This document shows, one piece after another, positions 13,501 to 25,500 of a stretch of DNA of 64,000 nucleotides. Where the stretch lies: the NCBI GenBank assembly GCA_963576565.1, contig OY755042.1:103342314-103406313 (forward strand), read 5' to 3'. Numbering within the stretch: the stretch's first letter is position 1; each line of letters begins with the position of its first letter. The DNA is from Aspidapion aeneum. Taxonomy: Eukaryota > Arthropoda > Insecta > Coleoptera > Brentidae. Position numbers and translations under genes: made by a program. The notes beneath the pieces are model-generated. The model was not told the origin of the DNA and ran no database searches. It saw only the letters and a list, made by a program, of their open reading frames with translations.

Positions 13501-16500
13501 TACATACTGCGTACATGTACATATAATGTTATGTGAGTATGTACATATTATGGATTACGCATGTATATATTATGAGCTTTCTCCTCAACTGTAAAAGCTT
13601 TTCGTTTAGACATCACGTTTAATTTATACATATTCTTAGATTCAGCAGGGTAGATTATGTAAACGCAAAGATTATGTAAACACTGATTTACCGCCTACAA
13701 TAAAAGGGATTCCCCGAACTTCGGCACACAATGGCTACAGTTCATCGTTATATGCGATATCGCTCGTCGTTATACCCGATTACTTGAACCAATTTAAGTT
13801 AAATTATTGGTCGCTATATAAGTGCGTCGTTATATGCGATGTCGTTATATGCGATGTTGTTATAGGCAACACGTGTTCAATGTATTTAGCAAAGAACTCG
13901 GACGGGACCTTAATATGTTGTCTCTATAAGCGATATGTCGTAATATCCGATATCGTTATAAGCGATATTCACTGTAATAAAAAGGTTATTGTTTCTTCTC
14001 GATTTGTTATGATGATTTGCATATTGTCACCCTAATTCTTACACGTCGTAACCCAACTCAACAAAATTTTACTGGAATAAGAAAAATCGCGGGAATGACC
14101 GTTTTATATTTTTGCTTTGGTTGCGGAGATTTAGCAGCATATAGCTATGCATAATTACTAACCTTTAACGCAAAAATATGAACTTTCATTTTTTTGTGGG
14201 TTACGACGTATCAGAATTAGGATATCGATATTCTTAGTGTTAAAATTCTTTAAATGATGCTTTTGCAACCAAGTCACCTAAAGCTTTGATTATACAACTC
14301 ACACAGATCTGCAGCAAAATTAAGGACACCCGAGCCCTCCCTATAACAGTCCCTATATTAATAATTTTAGTTATCGCAGTCTCCACAGATGTCGCACAAA
14401 TAACGAAACGAAATAATTTTAATTTTAGGTTGATTAAATCGACCATAACCTTTCATAATACATGTAAACATTGCCTAAAGTGAGTTCGTGTTCGCTTGTG
14501 TAGTGGTCCTGCTTCGGATGTATCGCTGCTATGATTGCAGCTTATATTTGACCGGACTGCCTCGATCACGGCGTTTCGCGAGCTTGTGGGTTTGAATCCC
14601 ACCTAACGCATTCTCTTTCCTCTATTAATTCAATGCTCTAAGTTTAGGACATATGTTATTGTGAAGATTTTTTTCTTAAAATAGACCAAAAAATACCTTA
14701 TCTCAATACCACCCTGTATGTAACATGTTATGTATGTAAGCAGTCTCGTTCTGTTTGTATGTACTTATAAAACGCGGCGATGCCCGTGAGTAAATTAATT
14801 TTTTGCTAGGGGTGATATGGTCGAAAGCGCAGCCAACGATAAAGACCGGCCATGGCGCGTTATAAGCAAGTCGGCGGTCACGTGATCTTAGGAGTCCCAG
14901 GATTCTTATTTCATTGCTTAATATATTATATGTTTTAACACAATTTAAATAAATTAACAAAAAAAATTTGTTCTTTTATAGGCAAAAATTGGAAAAAATA
15001 TTTTGCTGATTTATGTGTTTATTATGGATAAAAGAACTGAATCTATAAAATAAAAAATTATACAAAATTTGCACTCTAATATCTTCAGGTACATATATTA
15101 GGTACATAATATCGTTAATAACTTCAAATCTATACAAATCTTTCAAAATTGGACATATCCAACCTAAGCTTTTAGTTTTTTAATTTTTCTTTGAGTGTCA
15201 TCATCTTTGTATGAGTTCTTATTCAAAGATTTATTAGCAGACACATTGTGCTTTTTAATAAAATTATTTTAAAAAACTTTACATGCCCTTAAACTAATTT
15301 TTTCAAGCTTTGACAATAGTTTTTCTCCACAAAAACACTCGCTACAGTTATCTGAAAAAATTTTTTCAATATAAAACATTTCACAATAATTTATTAAAAA
15401 GAAACAAGTGATTTTGTGAATAAGTGAGATGGTTTTCACATTCAATGAACTGAATGTAGTGGTCGTCAATAATTTTTTGAAAAATTACCCAACACAAAGT
15501 TTAATATATATTTCATTAAAGTGTAATCTAACTACCAACTCATGTTCTTTTAAAAGCTGTATCTTACTTTTTAAATATTTCACACTACCAGAGAGATTAC
15601 TATCTGTTAACAATATTTTAGAAATCAGTATTTTAATATTGCGAGGGTGCGGAAGACGAATTACCTTAGAATTGTAAATTGACGTGTATGCACTGGATAA
15701 CTTGATAAACAAAGATGAAGCCAACATTAAAGTGTATCCACCATATCTTCGATTCTCAGGTTACCTTTTCAAGAGACCTAATTGTTCAATAAGAAATGAC
15801 AACTGAACACATTTTTCACCCGCACTATCGAAAATGTTTCTAAGGATGTCTATTACTTGATCAATCTTATCCAAGATCTTATCTTTTACCACTTCTTTCC
15901 CGTTTGCAACATATTAGGTTTCAGTTTTATAGTTGGACCGACAAGGAACAACACTAATTACACGTTCGCGGCATTGTTTATCTTATAGGTATTTTCTTTA
16001 TAATTTACTCATTAGCCATTAATTATTTTAACGCAGCCCACTACAGTCTTTTTCGTGGGCTGCGTTGTTTTAATAACTTTGATAAAATTCATATAAGATT
16101 CGTGCCCGAATTAAAAAAAAAATCGACGTAAACAAACATACCAAATCTGAAAAAAAACACATGTTTTATAATGACAGCGGGCCGTGAGGCGTTTTTTTGT
16201 GAGCCTCCTACGGTCACGTGATATTTCCGCGCCCGGGCCGGTCTTTCTCGTGGGCTGCGAGTCGCAAGGGATGAATGTCTAATGTTGACTTACAGAGCAA
16301 TCCTTGTTGCGAATAGCAAACGGCTTCCTGATCAAAGGCTTGTCAACTCTAATGGGACACGACCAGCCTTGACTTGGCTCGACACAAAACAAAATGTAAA
16401 GGGCGTTCTCGTTACTTGATATTTCGCCTTCATCCCTTAAAGTGCACCATTGAATTATCGGGATTCCACTATGACTAAAAGAACAAACATAAATACTATT

Positions 16501-19500
16501 ATAAACATCCAAAACAACAAAGAACCTAATAAAAAAATACTAAAAAATCTTTTACATTTTGAAGTATTCGTTCGATCGCAGTTCAGTACGGTTATATTGC
16601 ATCGTACCTGCATGATAGTACTAACGAGGTCAAAGTCGAAGTTTGTTTTGTTTACAATAAACCTCACGCGCGAAATACCTGTGTTAAAAATCTATATACA
16701 ATGTGTATTATAAATAATATATCATGTTTAAAAGCAAAAAAAGTGTACCATCACCTGTGAAACTTGTTTTAAAAATTAACGAAAAGCCCAAACAAAATCA
16801 AGAAAAAATGGATAATGCCGAATTATTTCAGGATAGCCATGCTAGAACACAAAATGAAGAAGTTTTATATAGCGAATGGAAAAAATCCCAAAACGAAAAA
16901 AATTCACTTAGTTTACAAGTGGATTATCTCCGAAGTCAACTGGAAAGTATGCAAAGAAAATTTGCAGATTTAGAGACAAAAGTCACTAAAAAAGAAGAGT
17001 CTGACGGACTACATTACTGATGAGGACGATCTGGTAAGAGAAACTGAGTGGATCAGACAAAAAGGAAAAGGTTGGAAAAAACGTCGAATGGATACTTCAC
17101 TCTCACCACCACAACAAAGCTCGGGCACTGGAGAGCCCTCCAATAAAACACAAAATGAAGAACCCCCAACTACCCAAGTAACATTATTACCACTCAAGGT
17201 TTTATTAATTTGGTTCCTAGGTTATTTAGAGGGTGCTGTTATGGGTTTTAGGATCAATTTGGCTACATAAAGGGAATTTATATTACCAATTACCTAAAGG
17301 GGTGTTATACAACCAAAAAGTGATTTATAAAGGGAGTATAATAAAACTGATATTCCTTCTGTTCATTTTAGATACTTTTGGTTTTATTGATTTCTGATTT
17401 ATAAAGATGGTCTTATAAAACCATTTTACCTAAAGTTTTTAAAAAGAAATAAATATAAACTTTGGTCATTTAGTTTTTTTCATTACTTTAGGTCATCACA
17501 AAAGTGTTATATAATAAAGCTAAAAGGTTATCTTATATCCTTTTGTTTTTATAGTTACCAGTAGTTTAAAAGTAAATATGATTAGATAGGCGGCCATATA
17601 GAACCTAGTTTCCTTAAGGTTTTTAAGAGTGGTAAATATAAACTTTAGACTTTTGGTTTTTGCCATTACTTTTAGGCATTTTAAAAAGGTTTTATAGGAA
17701 AGCTTAAAGGTAAACTTAATTCTTTTGTATTTATAGTTACCCATAGCTGCATATTAAATATTATTTAAACAGGCGGCCATACAAAACCTTGTTTCCTTAA
17801 GGGTTCTAACAGAAGTAAGTAAATACTTTCCTGTTTTATATTTTTAGGTATTTCTTGTAAAAATAATAGATATACCTAGGTACAGATTGCTATTGCAAGA
17901 TTGATGATTTAAAGCCCAATAATTAATAATTGTTGACAATAATTAATAATTGTTGAGTTTCCGTCCTTTTGGGTAGGACACCCAGGCCTAGATAAGGCCT
18001 GTTTAGACGACCTATATAAGAGGTTGCCCCCCACTCTGCAGGCACAACGAATATCATTGCACTGGCCCTCTCGATTGTGTCGAAATTGCACGATAAAAAA
18101 CATTTAAAAGTGTTGAATTATACGCTTTTAAACACTTTAAAAACAAATACAAAAAATTTAAGTGAGGTTATGTTGACTATGTTTACATCGTTTTTTTTGT
18201 TGGTTTCAAAAGGGCACTCAAAAATCCTTTTTGCGATACAGTAACAAATAAAACCAAGTGACCACTATAAAACCATAATGGCGTATATAAATTTATTTAA
18301 AAAATATTGTAAAGAGAAAATATTTTTCTAGTCGTTTTAGCAGTGTTTTTTAACAATAATTTTACTTTAATTTTGATTTATGTAAACCAAACAGACTTTT
18401 TAATTGGTGAATAGTGTAAATGATTTTTTTTTAATTTTAAATATTTGTTATTTTGTTATCAAAAAACTATTAAAAAGCATTCTTGAGCCGGCGCGCTTGT
18501 TTTGAGAGCTTTTCAGATACCATTTTATCAGAAAAATAAATCTGGCAGGCAATTTGATCATCAACAAAACGACAAACTCGGTATATTTTTATGTGATTAA
18601 ATAATTTTGGGACTCTGACATTTTTGGCAATTTTGTGACCTAAATTATTTTATATAGCCATTGTGAATCTAAAATATCACCATAGGAAAACTTATTTACT
18701 CTAAAGGTATTATGATATTCAACAGAATCGCCAGGATACCAAATTACCAAATCTAGTTTTATAATAGGATAGAGGACGTTTCTGAGTTGCTTTTAGAACC
18801 TGGCATAATAGCTTTAGGCTCTAAAAGGTTCTATACTGGTGGAACCGCTAGAGGGCGAAGCTGGAGTTTATTTCTTATGGTTTGATAGTGAGTTTAATAC
18901 AAAGGTTGCCACCACCAATTGGGGAGTCCCATTTAGGAGGTCTAAGGGGTATATAAGGGTAATGGGAACGTGCTAGCGACCAAACATTGAAACTAATGGT
19001 TTTAAGGAAAGGCGCTGGCAACCTTTTAGCTTCTGCTATAAATAAAGAAATGTTACTTGGGTAAGGTTAAAAAAGCTCCATTACCTCCACCGATTATGGT
19101 AAATGGCGTAAATAATTTTAATGATATTTATGAAAAGTTAAATATCATACAAGGAGTTAAAATAAAAGTTTAAAATAACGAAAATATTAAAATAAATGTA
19201 CAAGACGCAGACAGCTATCGGCTGGTTACTAAAATGCTTAATGAAATAAAGCATCAATGGCACTCATACGAAAACAAACAAATAAGGCCAATTAGAGTAA
19301 TAGCGAATAGGCTACACTTCTCATGTGACCCACAAAAAATTGTAGCTGATCTACAAAAAAAAAGGTTTTAAGGCACTGGAGGCCAGCAACAAACTTAAAT
19401 GGAGAACAAGACAACCTCTTAACATGTTTATGCTCACATTTAGCCAGGATGAAGATATCAACAAAATTTTTGAAATTTCCAGTATCCTTGGGATTGAAGT

Positions 19501-22500
19501 GGAAATAAAAGCACTAAAAACCTCAAAGTTAGTCCCTCAATGCAAAAGATGCCAATCTTATGGACACACGCAAAAATATTGCGCTAAAGAACCACGTTGC
19601 GTAAAATGCACGGGGAAACATCTTACTGTAGAATGCCCCAAACCAAAAGAATCTGAGCCAAAATGCATCCACTGTGGAGGCAAGCATCCTGCTAACTACA
19701 GAGGATGCCTTGTTGCTAAGGAAATACAAAAATTGAAAAATAAACCTAAGAAACCGAATCTCATACCAAACGTGAGTACAAATAGACAAAACCAACAGAC
19801 AAGAAACACAGTCACACAAAACTCTGTGACAAGGACATACAGCCAAGTAGCAGCAACAGCTACTATACCTGATATTAATATCAGTAGTCAAAATACTATG
19901 GAACAAACACTACAATTAATTTTGGAGAAATTGAACAAACTTGATGAGCGATTAACTAAACTAGAAAGTAGCAATAACGGAGCTACCAATATGCCTCAAA
20001 ATGGTCAGTAATCTTAGAATCCTAGCTTGGAATGCCAATGGTCTCTTGCAACATCAGCAAGACTTGCAAGTTATTCTAGACATAGAAAAAATTGACGTCT
20101 GTCTTGTGTCAGAAACGCATTTCACTAACCAGTCTCACATTAAATTTAAAGGTTATAAAGTGTATCATACAACTCACCCTAGCAATACTGCACATGGGGG
20201 AAGTGCTGTAATAATTAAAGAAAATATATCACACTATGAGGAGATGGGATATAAAACCATAGAGATTCAAGCTACATTAGTAAGTGTAAAAACCAAAACA
20301 TATACATTAGTCATAAGTGCTGTCTATATACCACCAAGGCACTTACTAAAGAAAAATCAATATCTTAATTTTCTCAGAAAATTAGGAAACCGTTTTATAA
20401 TTGGAGGTGACTTTAATGCAAAAAATACCTACTGGGGATCTAGACTGACGAATTCTAAAGGAAAAGAACTTTTGCAAGCTATTAGTGAATATCAATGTGA
20501 GCCGATATCAACTGGTAAGCCCACATACTATCCAACAGATCCAGGAAAAATTCCAGATCTAATTGATTTTTTTATAGTAAAAAATATATCTTTAAGTTTT
20601 GTAGATATAGAAGAAAGTTTTGATTTACACTCAGATCATTCACCTATTATTCTAACTCTTAGTAAAAACATAATAAAGAAAGAAGCAAATATCTCACTAG
20701 TTAATAAACTGACTGACTGGATTAGTTTTAAACAAAGTCCGTCAGAAAAAATAAACCTATCAGTACCGTTGCAAACGCCAGAACAAATCGATAAAGAAGT
20801 TGATTATTTTGTTACAAATATTCAACAAGCAGCTTGGGAAAACAGTCCAAAACCAAAGAGAATTTTTAAGGGAAAAAACTATCCAAAGGAAATTAGAGAC
20901 CTTATATTGGAAAAAAGGAAACTAAGAAGAAAGTGGCAACAAAGCCGTGATCCTCGGGACAAAACAAATCTCAACAACATGACGCAGCGCATTAGGCGAG
21001 AAATTCTAGTAATAAAAAATGAATCTATTAACCATTTTCTTAATGAACTTACAGATGATAAAAATACCGACTATTCCCTTTGGAAAGCAACCAAAGATTT
21101 TAAAAGACCAATTATCCAAATTCCACCCATACGAAAATCTAACAACCAGTGGGCAAGGAGTAACGAAGAAAAAGCAGATATTTTTGCAAGTCATTTAGAA
21201 AAAACATTTCAGCCCCACGAAGCACCAGATGAACACTTTCATTTAAATGAACCCCATCAAATCGAGGACCATATTAAGCTTACATCACCAAAAGAAATAT
21301 TAACAGAAATCAAAAATATTAATTCGAAAAAAGCCCCAGGGTATGATCTTATTAACGGGGTAGTCATAAAACAACTCCCCAGAAAAGCTATCGTAAAACT
21401 ATGCAACCTAATTAATGCGTCTTTTAGGCTTAGGTATGTACCTAAACTGTGGAAAGTTGCAGAAGTTATCATGATTCCAAAACCGGGAAAACCACTCCAT
21501 GACGTGTCATCTTACAGGCCAATATCTTTGCTGCCAATTATATCCAAGCTCTATGAAAAATTAATGCTTAAAAGAATAAAACCCATCATAGAAAGACAAG
21601 AAATTATTCCATCTCATCAATTTGGTTTTCGAGACAAGCATTCCACGATAGATCAAGTACACAGAATTACTAATATAATAGAAAAAGCACTAGAAGAGGG
21701 AAAAGTTTGTTCTGCAGTTTTTCTAGATGTAGCACAAGCATTTGACAAAGTGTGGCATGAAGGCCTTAATTTTAAACTAAAAAGGTTTCTGCCAAAACAA
21801 TATTCGGATATTTTGGAATCATACATATCTGATAGACATTTTAGAGTAAAACAGGAAGACTCATACTCAAATTTAAGAGAAATTCAAGCAGGCGTGCCCC
21901 AGGGTAGCGTACTAGGCCCTTATCTATACTTATTATTCACTTGTGATATCCCAAAGCCAGAAAATTGTCACTTAGCAACATTTGCCGATGATACTGGTTT
22001 ATTGACGGTAGAAAAATCTATTGAAAAATGCATAGAAAAACTTCAGGATGCAGTCACCTAAATTCACAGTTGGACCACAAAGTGGCGAATAAAATTAAAT
22101 GAAACCAAATCAATTCATGTTGATTTTACAAACAAAAATATAAATCACATACAAATAACAATTAACAACATTCCAGTACCATATTCGAATCAGGCAAAAT
22201 ATCTAGGTATGACACTTGATGCCAAATTGCGCTGGAAAGCACATGTTAAGAAAAAAAAAGAAGAACTTGAGATAAGGTATAGAAAAATGAACTGGCTAAT
22301 TGGAAGGAAGTCCAATTTAACAATTCATAATAAGTTACTGCTTTATAGACAAATACTGAAACCAGTATGGACATATGGTATTCAACTATGGGGTTGTGCT
22401 AAAGAGAGTAACATTCTAGTTTTACAGAGATTTCAAAATAAAGTATTAAGAAACATTGTGAATGCACCTTGGTACGTTCGAAATAGGGACCTTCATCGAG

Positions 22501-25500
22501 ATCTAAAAATCGAAACTGTAGCAGAGACTATAAAAAAGTACGCAAAAAGCCATGAAGATAGACTCCATCGGCATGTGAATGTGGAAGCAATTCAGCTTCT
22601 AGACAATACTATGCTAGTTCGACGACTAAAAAGAGTGAAGCCGTTTGAGCTAGTAAACTAAGTGAATTACACATAAAACAAAATAATGCTATAAACACAA
22701 CACAATGTTGAGTTACCAAAGCGGGGAGAACTGTTGAGTGAACCCTAAGTTTAAATCTGACTTTTCTAGTAAATTAAGTTAAAACAAAATTGCTAATTAG
22801 TCTTACTGACTAGATTGCAATAAAAAAAACACAGTGTGTTTGACAAATAAAAAAAAAAAAAAAATTGAAAACTACAGTGATGTCATCTATTTTATAGTCG
22901 CGTAACTAAACATATGTTTAGGATCATACCTTTTCTGTGAATGTGGAGACACAGTAAAACAATACTTAAAAACATCTTCAGGTACTTTGAAAACGATTTT
23001 GTTTTCCGCAACGACTAGACAGAGTACTTGCACTTGCATTGACATATAGTTTGACAGGACATGCGTAGATGATAATTTAAGGAGTCGTATTTCGTTTGAT
23101 ATGGAGCTAGTTATCGATACCATGCAGAGATGCGAGTCGCACTGTATCGCAGTTTTTATGGTTCCATCAAGAGGAATCGTTCCTAGAAAAATACATTAAC
23201 TTCTGAATAGAAACCTTAATTTCAATTTAAAATAAACGTGCTGCAATCTAGCAGCAGTACTTCGGCTTATTTTACACTTCCAAGAACTAAAAAAATATAT
23301 AATTACTATAGTCAATATTATTACCTGTAATTTTTGGCATGTAAAACGTTTGACTCCAGTCACTTTTGGCTAATTGTAACGGCCCTGAGAAGAACCAGTT
23401 GTTTTCCGAGCACACTCCTATGTGAAAGGCCTCCTCCAAAGGAGGTGGCGCCACCATGCCGTGATGTTTAACCTGACAGAGTTCTACGTTGTTTAGCATT
23501 ATAGCCACAGTGGCGCCCAAGGTGTTGACGGTTAAACACCAGGGCAATAGCTCGACCATTAGTGCGCTGGAGTATTGAGAAGCGTTTTGATATCTAACCT
23601 AAGAATTAAACATAAAAATGCATTAATGATCTTCCAACTTCCAATTTTACTATCTATTTAGCCTTCTTCGTTCCATCTTTGGACATAGGCCTTATCTAAT
23701 ATCTTTCACTTTTCTCTGTCTGTCGCCGTGTTCATCCATCTAGTTCCCGCATGTTTCTTCAAATCGTCAGCTCATCTCATTTGGGGTCTTCCCCTACTTC
23801 TTTTATTTTCCCAAGGTCTCCAGTTAACAATACATTTGTTCCATCGATCGTCTTTCTGTCTGATATTATGACCCGCAAATGTTCATTTTAATTTTGCTAC
23901 TTCTCCTCTGACATCCCTTACTTTTGTTTAATTTCTAATCCATTCATTCCTTTTTTTATCTGTTAGCTTTATATGTAACATTTGTCTTTCCATTGATCTT
24001 AGGGCTTTTGTTGCCTTATTCATGTTTAATTTTGTAAGTGTCGAGGTCTATGATCCATACGTAAGTACGTGAAGAATACATCTATTCGGCTATTAATTAA
24101 AGATCTTTTACTGCCCAGTGCTCAATGCTAGCTAGGATTAGGATAAGAACGCAATCTTAGAATTTAGGATTTTTCTGGTTAATAGGTGATCAACTGTACT
24201 GAAACCTTTTCGAAAGCCTGCTTGTTCTTTTGATTTATATCCGTCAAATTTTTTTGTTAGTCTTCTGTTATTATTTTCGAGAGCTTATAAATTACATTAA
24301 GGAGTGTTATAGGTCGATAGTTTTTTAGCTCTGCTCTATCGCCTTTCTTGTATAGAATAATGGTTATGGATTTTTTTCAGTTGTTTGGGATTATTTATTA
24401 TTTTATTCAGAAAAATATGGAGGGTAATACCTCCGTCTTTTTCAGGTGATTTGTTATTTTTCATTTTCTTTAATGCTCTCTTTATTTTCGCTTTGCTTAT
24501 TTTAGGTTGTAGTTCTGAGTTTATGTTCTTTATTTTTGTGTAGAGTTTCTTCGTTGTTTCTCGCGATGGTTCCCTTTTTGTTTATAATTATGTATAGAAT
24601 AGTTGTGTGATATTTATAATATCTTCTTTAACGTTAGATTCTATGCCGCTTATATCCTTTATTTGAATTATTTCATATGTACGTAGAGTCGGCCTTAGAC
24701 ATTTCATATTTCTGTTATTTTCTATAACTCTCTCAACTATTTCTTGGCTCTTTCTTTTATTTTCTTTTATCATTTTTCTTACAGTTTTATTTATTTCTGT
24801 GTATTCCATCGAGGTCCTTTTTTCTTCTTTCTCCAGGTTCCGTCTTTTTGAAGTGTAAACTTCTTTAGGCGCGTTTAGCAGTTTTTGTGTGTAGTGAATT
24901 GAACTGAGCCGTCAGGCTCGGGTATGTAACGCTCATTCGGGTGAAATCGGCTCGAGTCGAGTAACTGTGAGAGGAACATTCAGCCAGCAATATGATGATG
25001 CCGATGAAGGCCAGTATTATTAATTTCGCCTTGTTGAAGTTTACACTTCCGCCGTATGGTCTTAAGCACACACAATTTTTTTCGATCAGTTTCTTTATTT
25101 CTTCTGATATACAATTTTCTCTCTTTTTATCTTTTTGTGCGACATCTTTTCCTACTTTGGTCATAGCTCTTGTCAGCGTATTATTTATTTCATATATATT
25201 TTCATTTTCGTATCTTGTTTTGGGTTAGCTGTTCCTTTAGCCTTTCTTTGTATATAACTTTACTTTGTGTAAATTTAGTCATGTCAAGTTGCTTATTGTT
25301 ACTATTAATTTTTCTTTTCATTTCGAGATTGCTATCAATGCAGTTTTTCGTTCTGACCATCCTGTGATCATTGCCTGTTGTAAATATGTTTAGGACTACA
25401 TTTACATCTCTAACGATGTTTTTCTCAGCAGTCAGTATGTAATCAATTTCGTTTTTTGTTATTCCATTAGAACTGAGCCATGTCTATATTCGTTGCGGTT

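Larger units (their letters stand above)
16500..22864 (+). mobile_element. Jockey-like LINE, near full length
   Basis: Antisense to VPS13B, filling the intron between exons 19 and 20. It has a 5' region (start uncertain, between 16480 and 16723), ORF1 (16724-20011, broken), ORF2 (20001-22661, one stop), a 3' untranslated region and a poly-A run at 22848-22864. A second, truncated copy of its 3' half is at 28765-29955. Gag with three zinc knuckles plus apurinic-type endonuclease and RT identifies the Jockey group. Confidence 0.92.

Noticed and set aside
14485..14615. tRNA gene
   Set aside because: Only a T-arm-like stem forms; no acceptor stem, D or anticodon arm.
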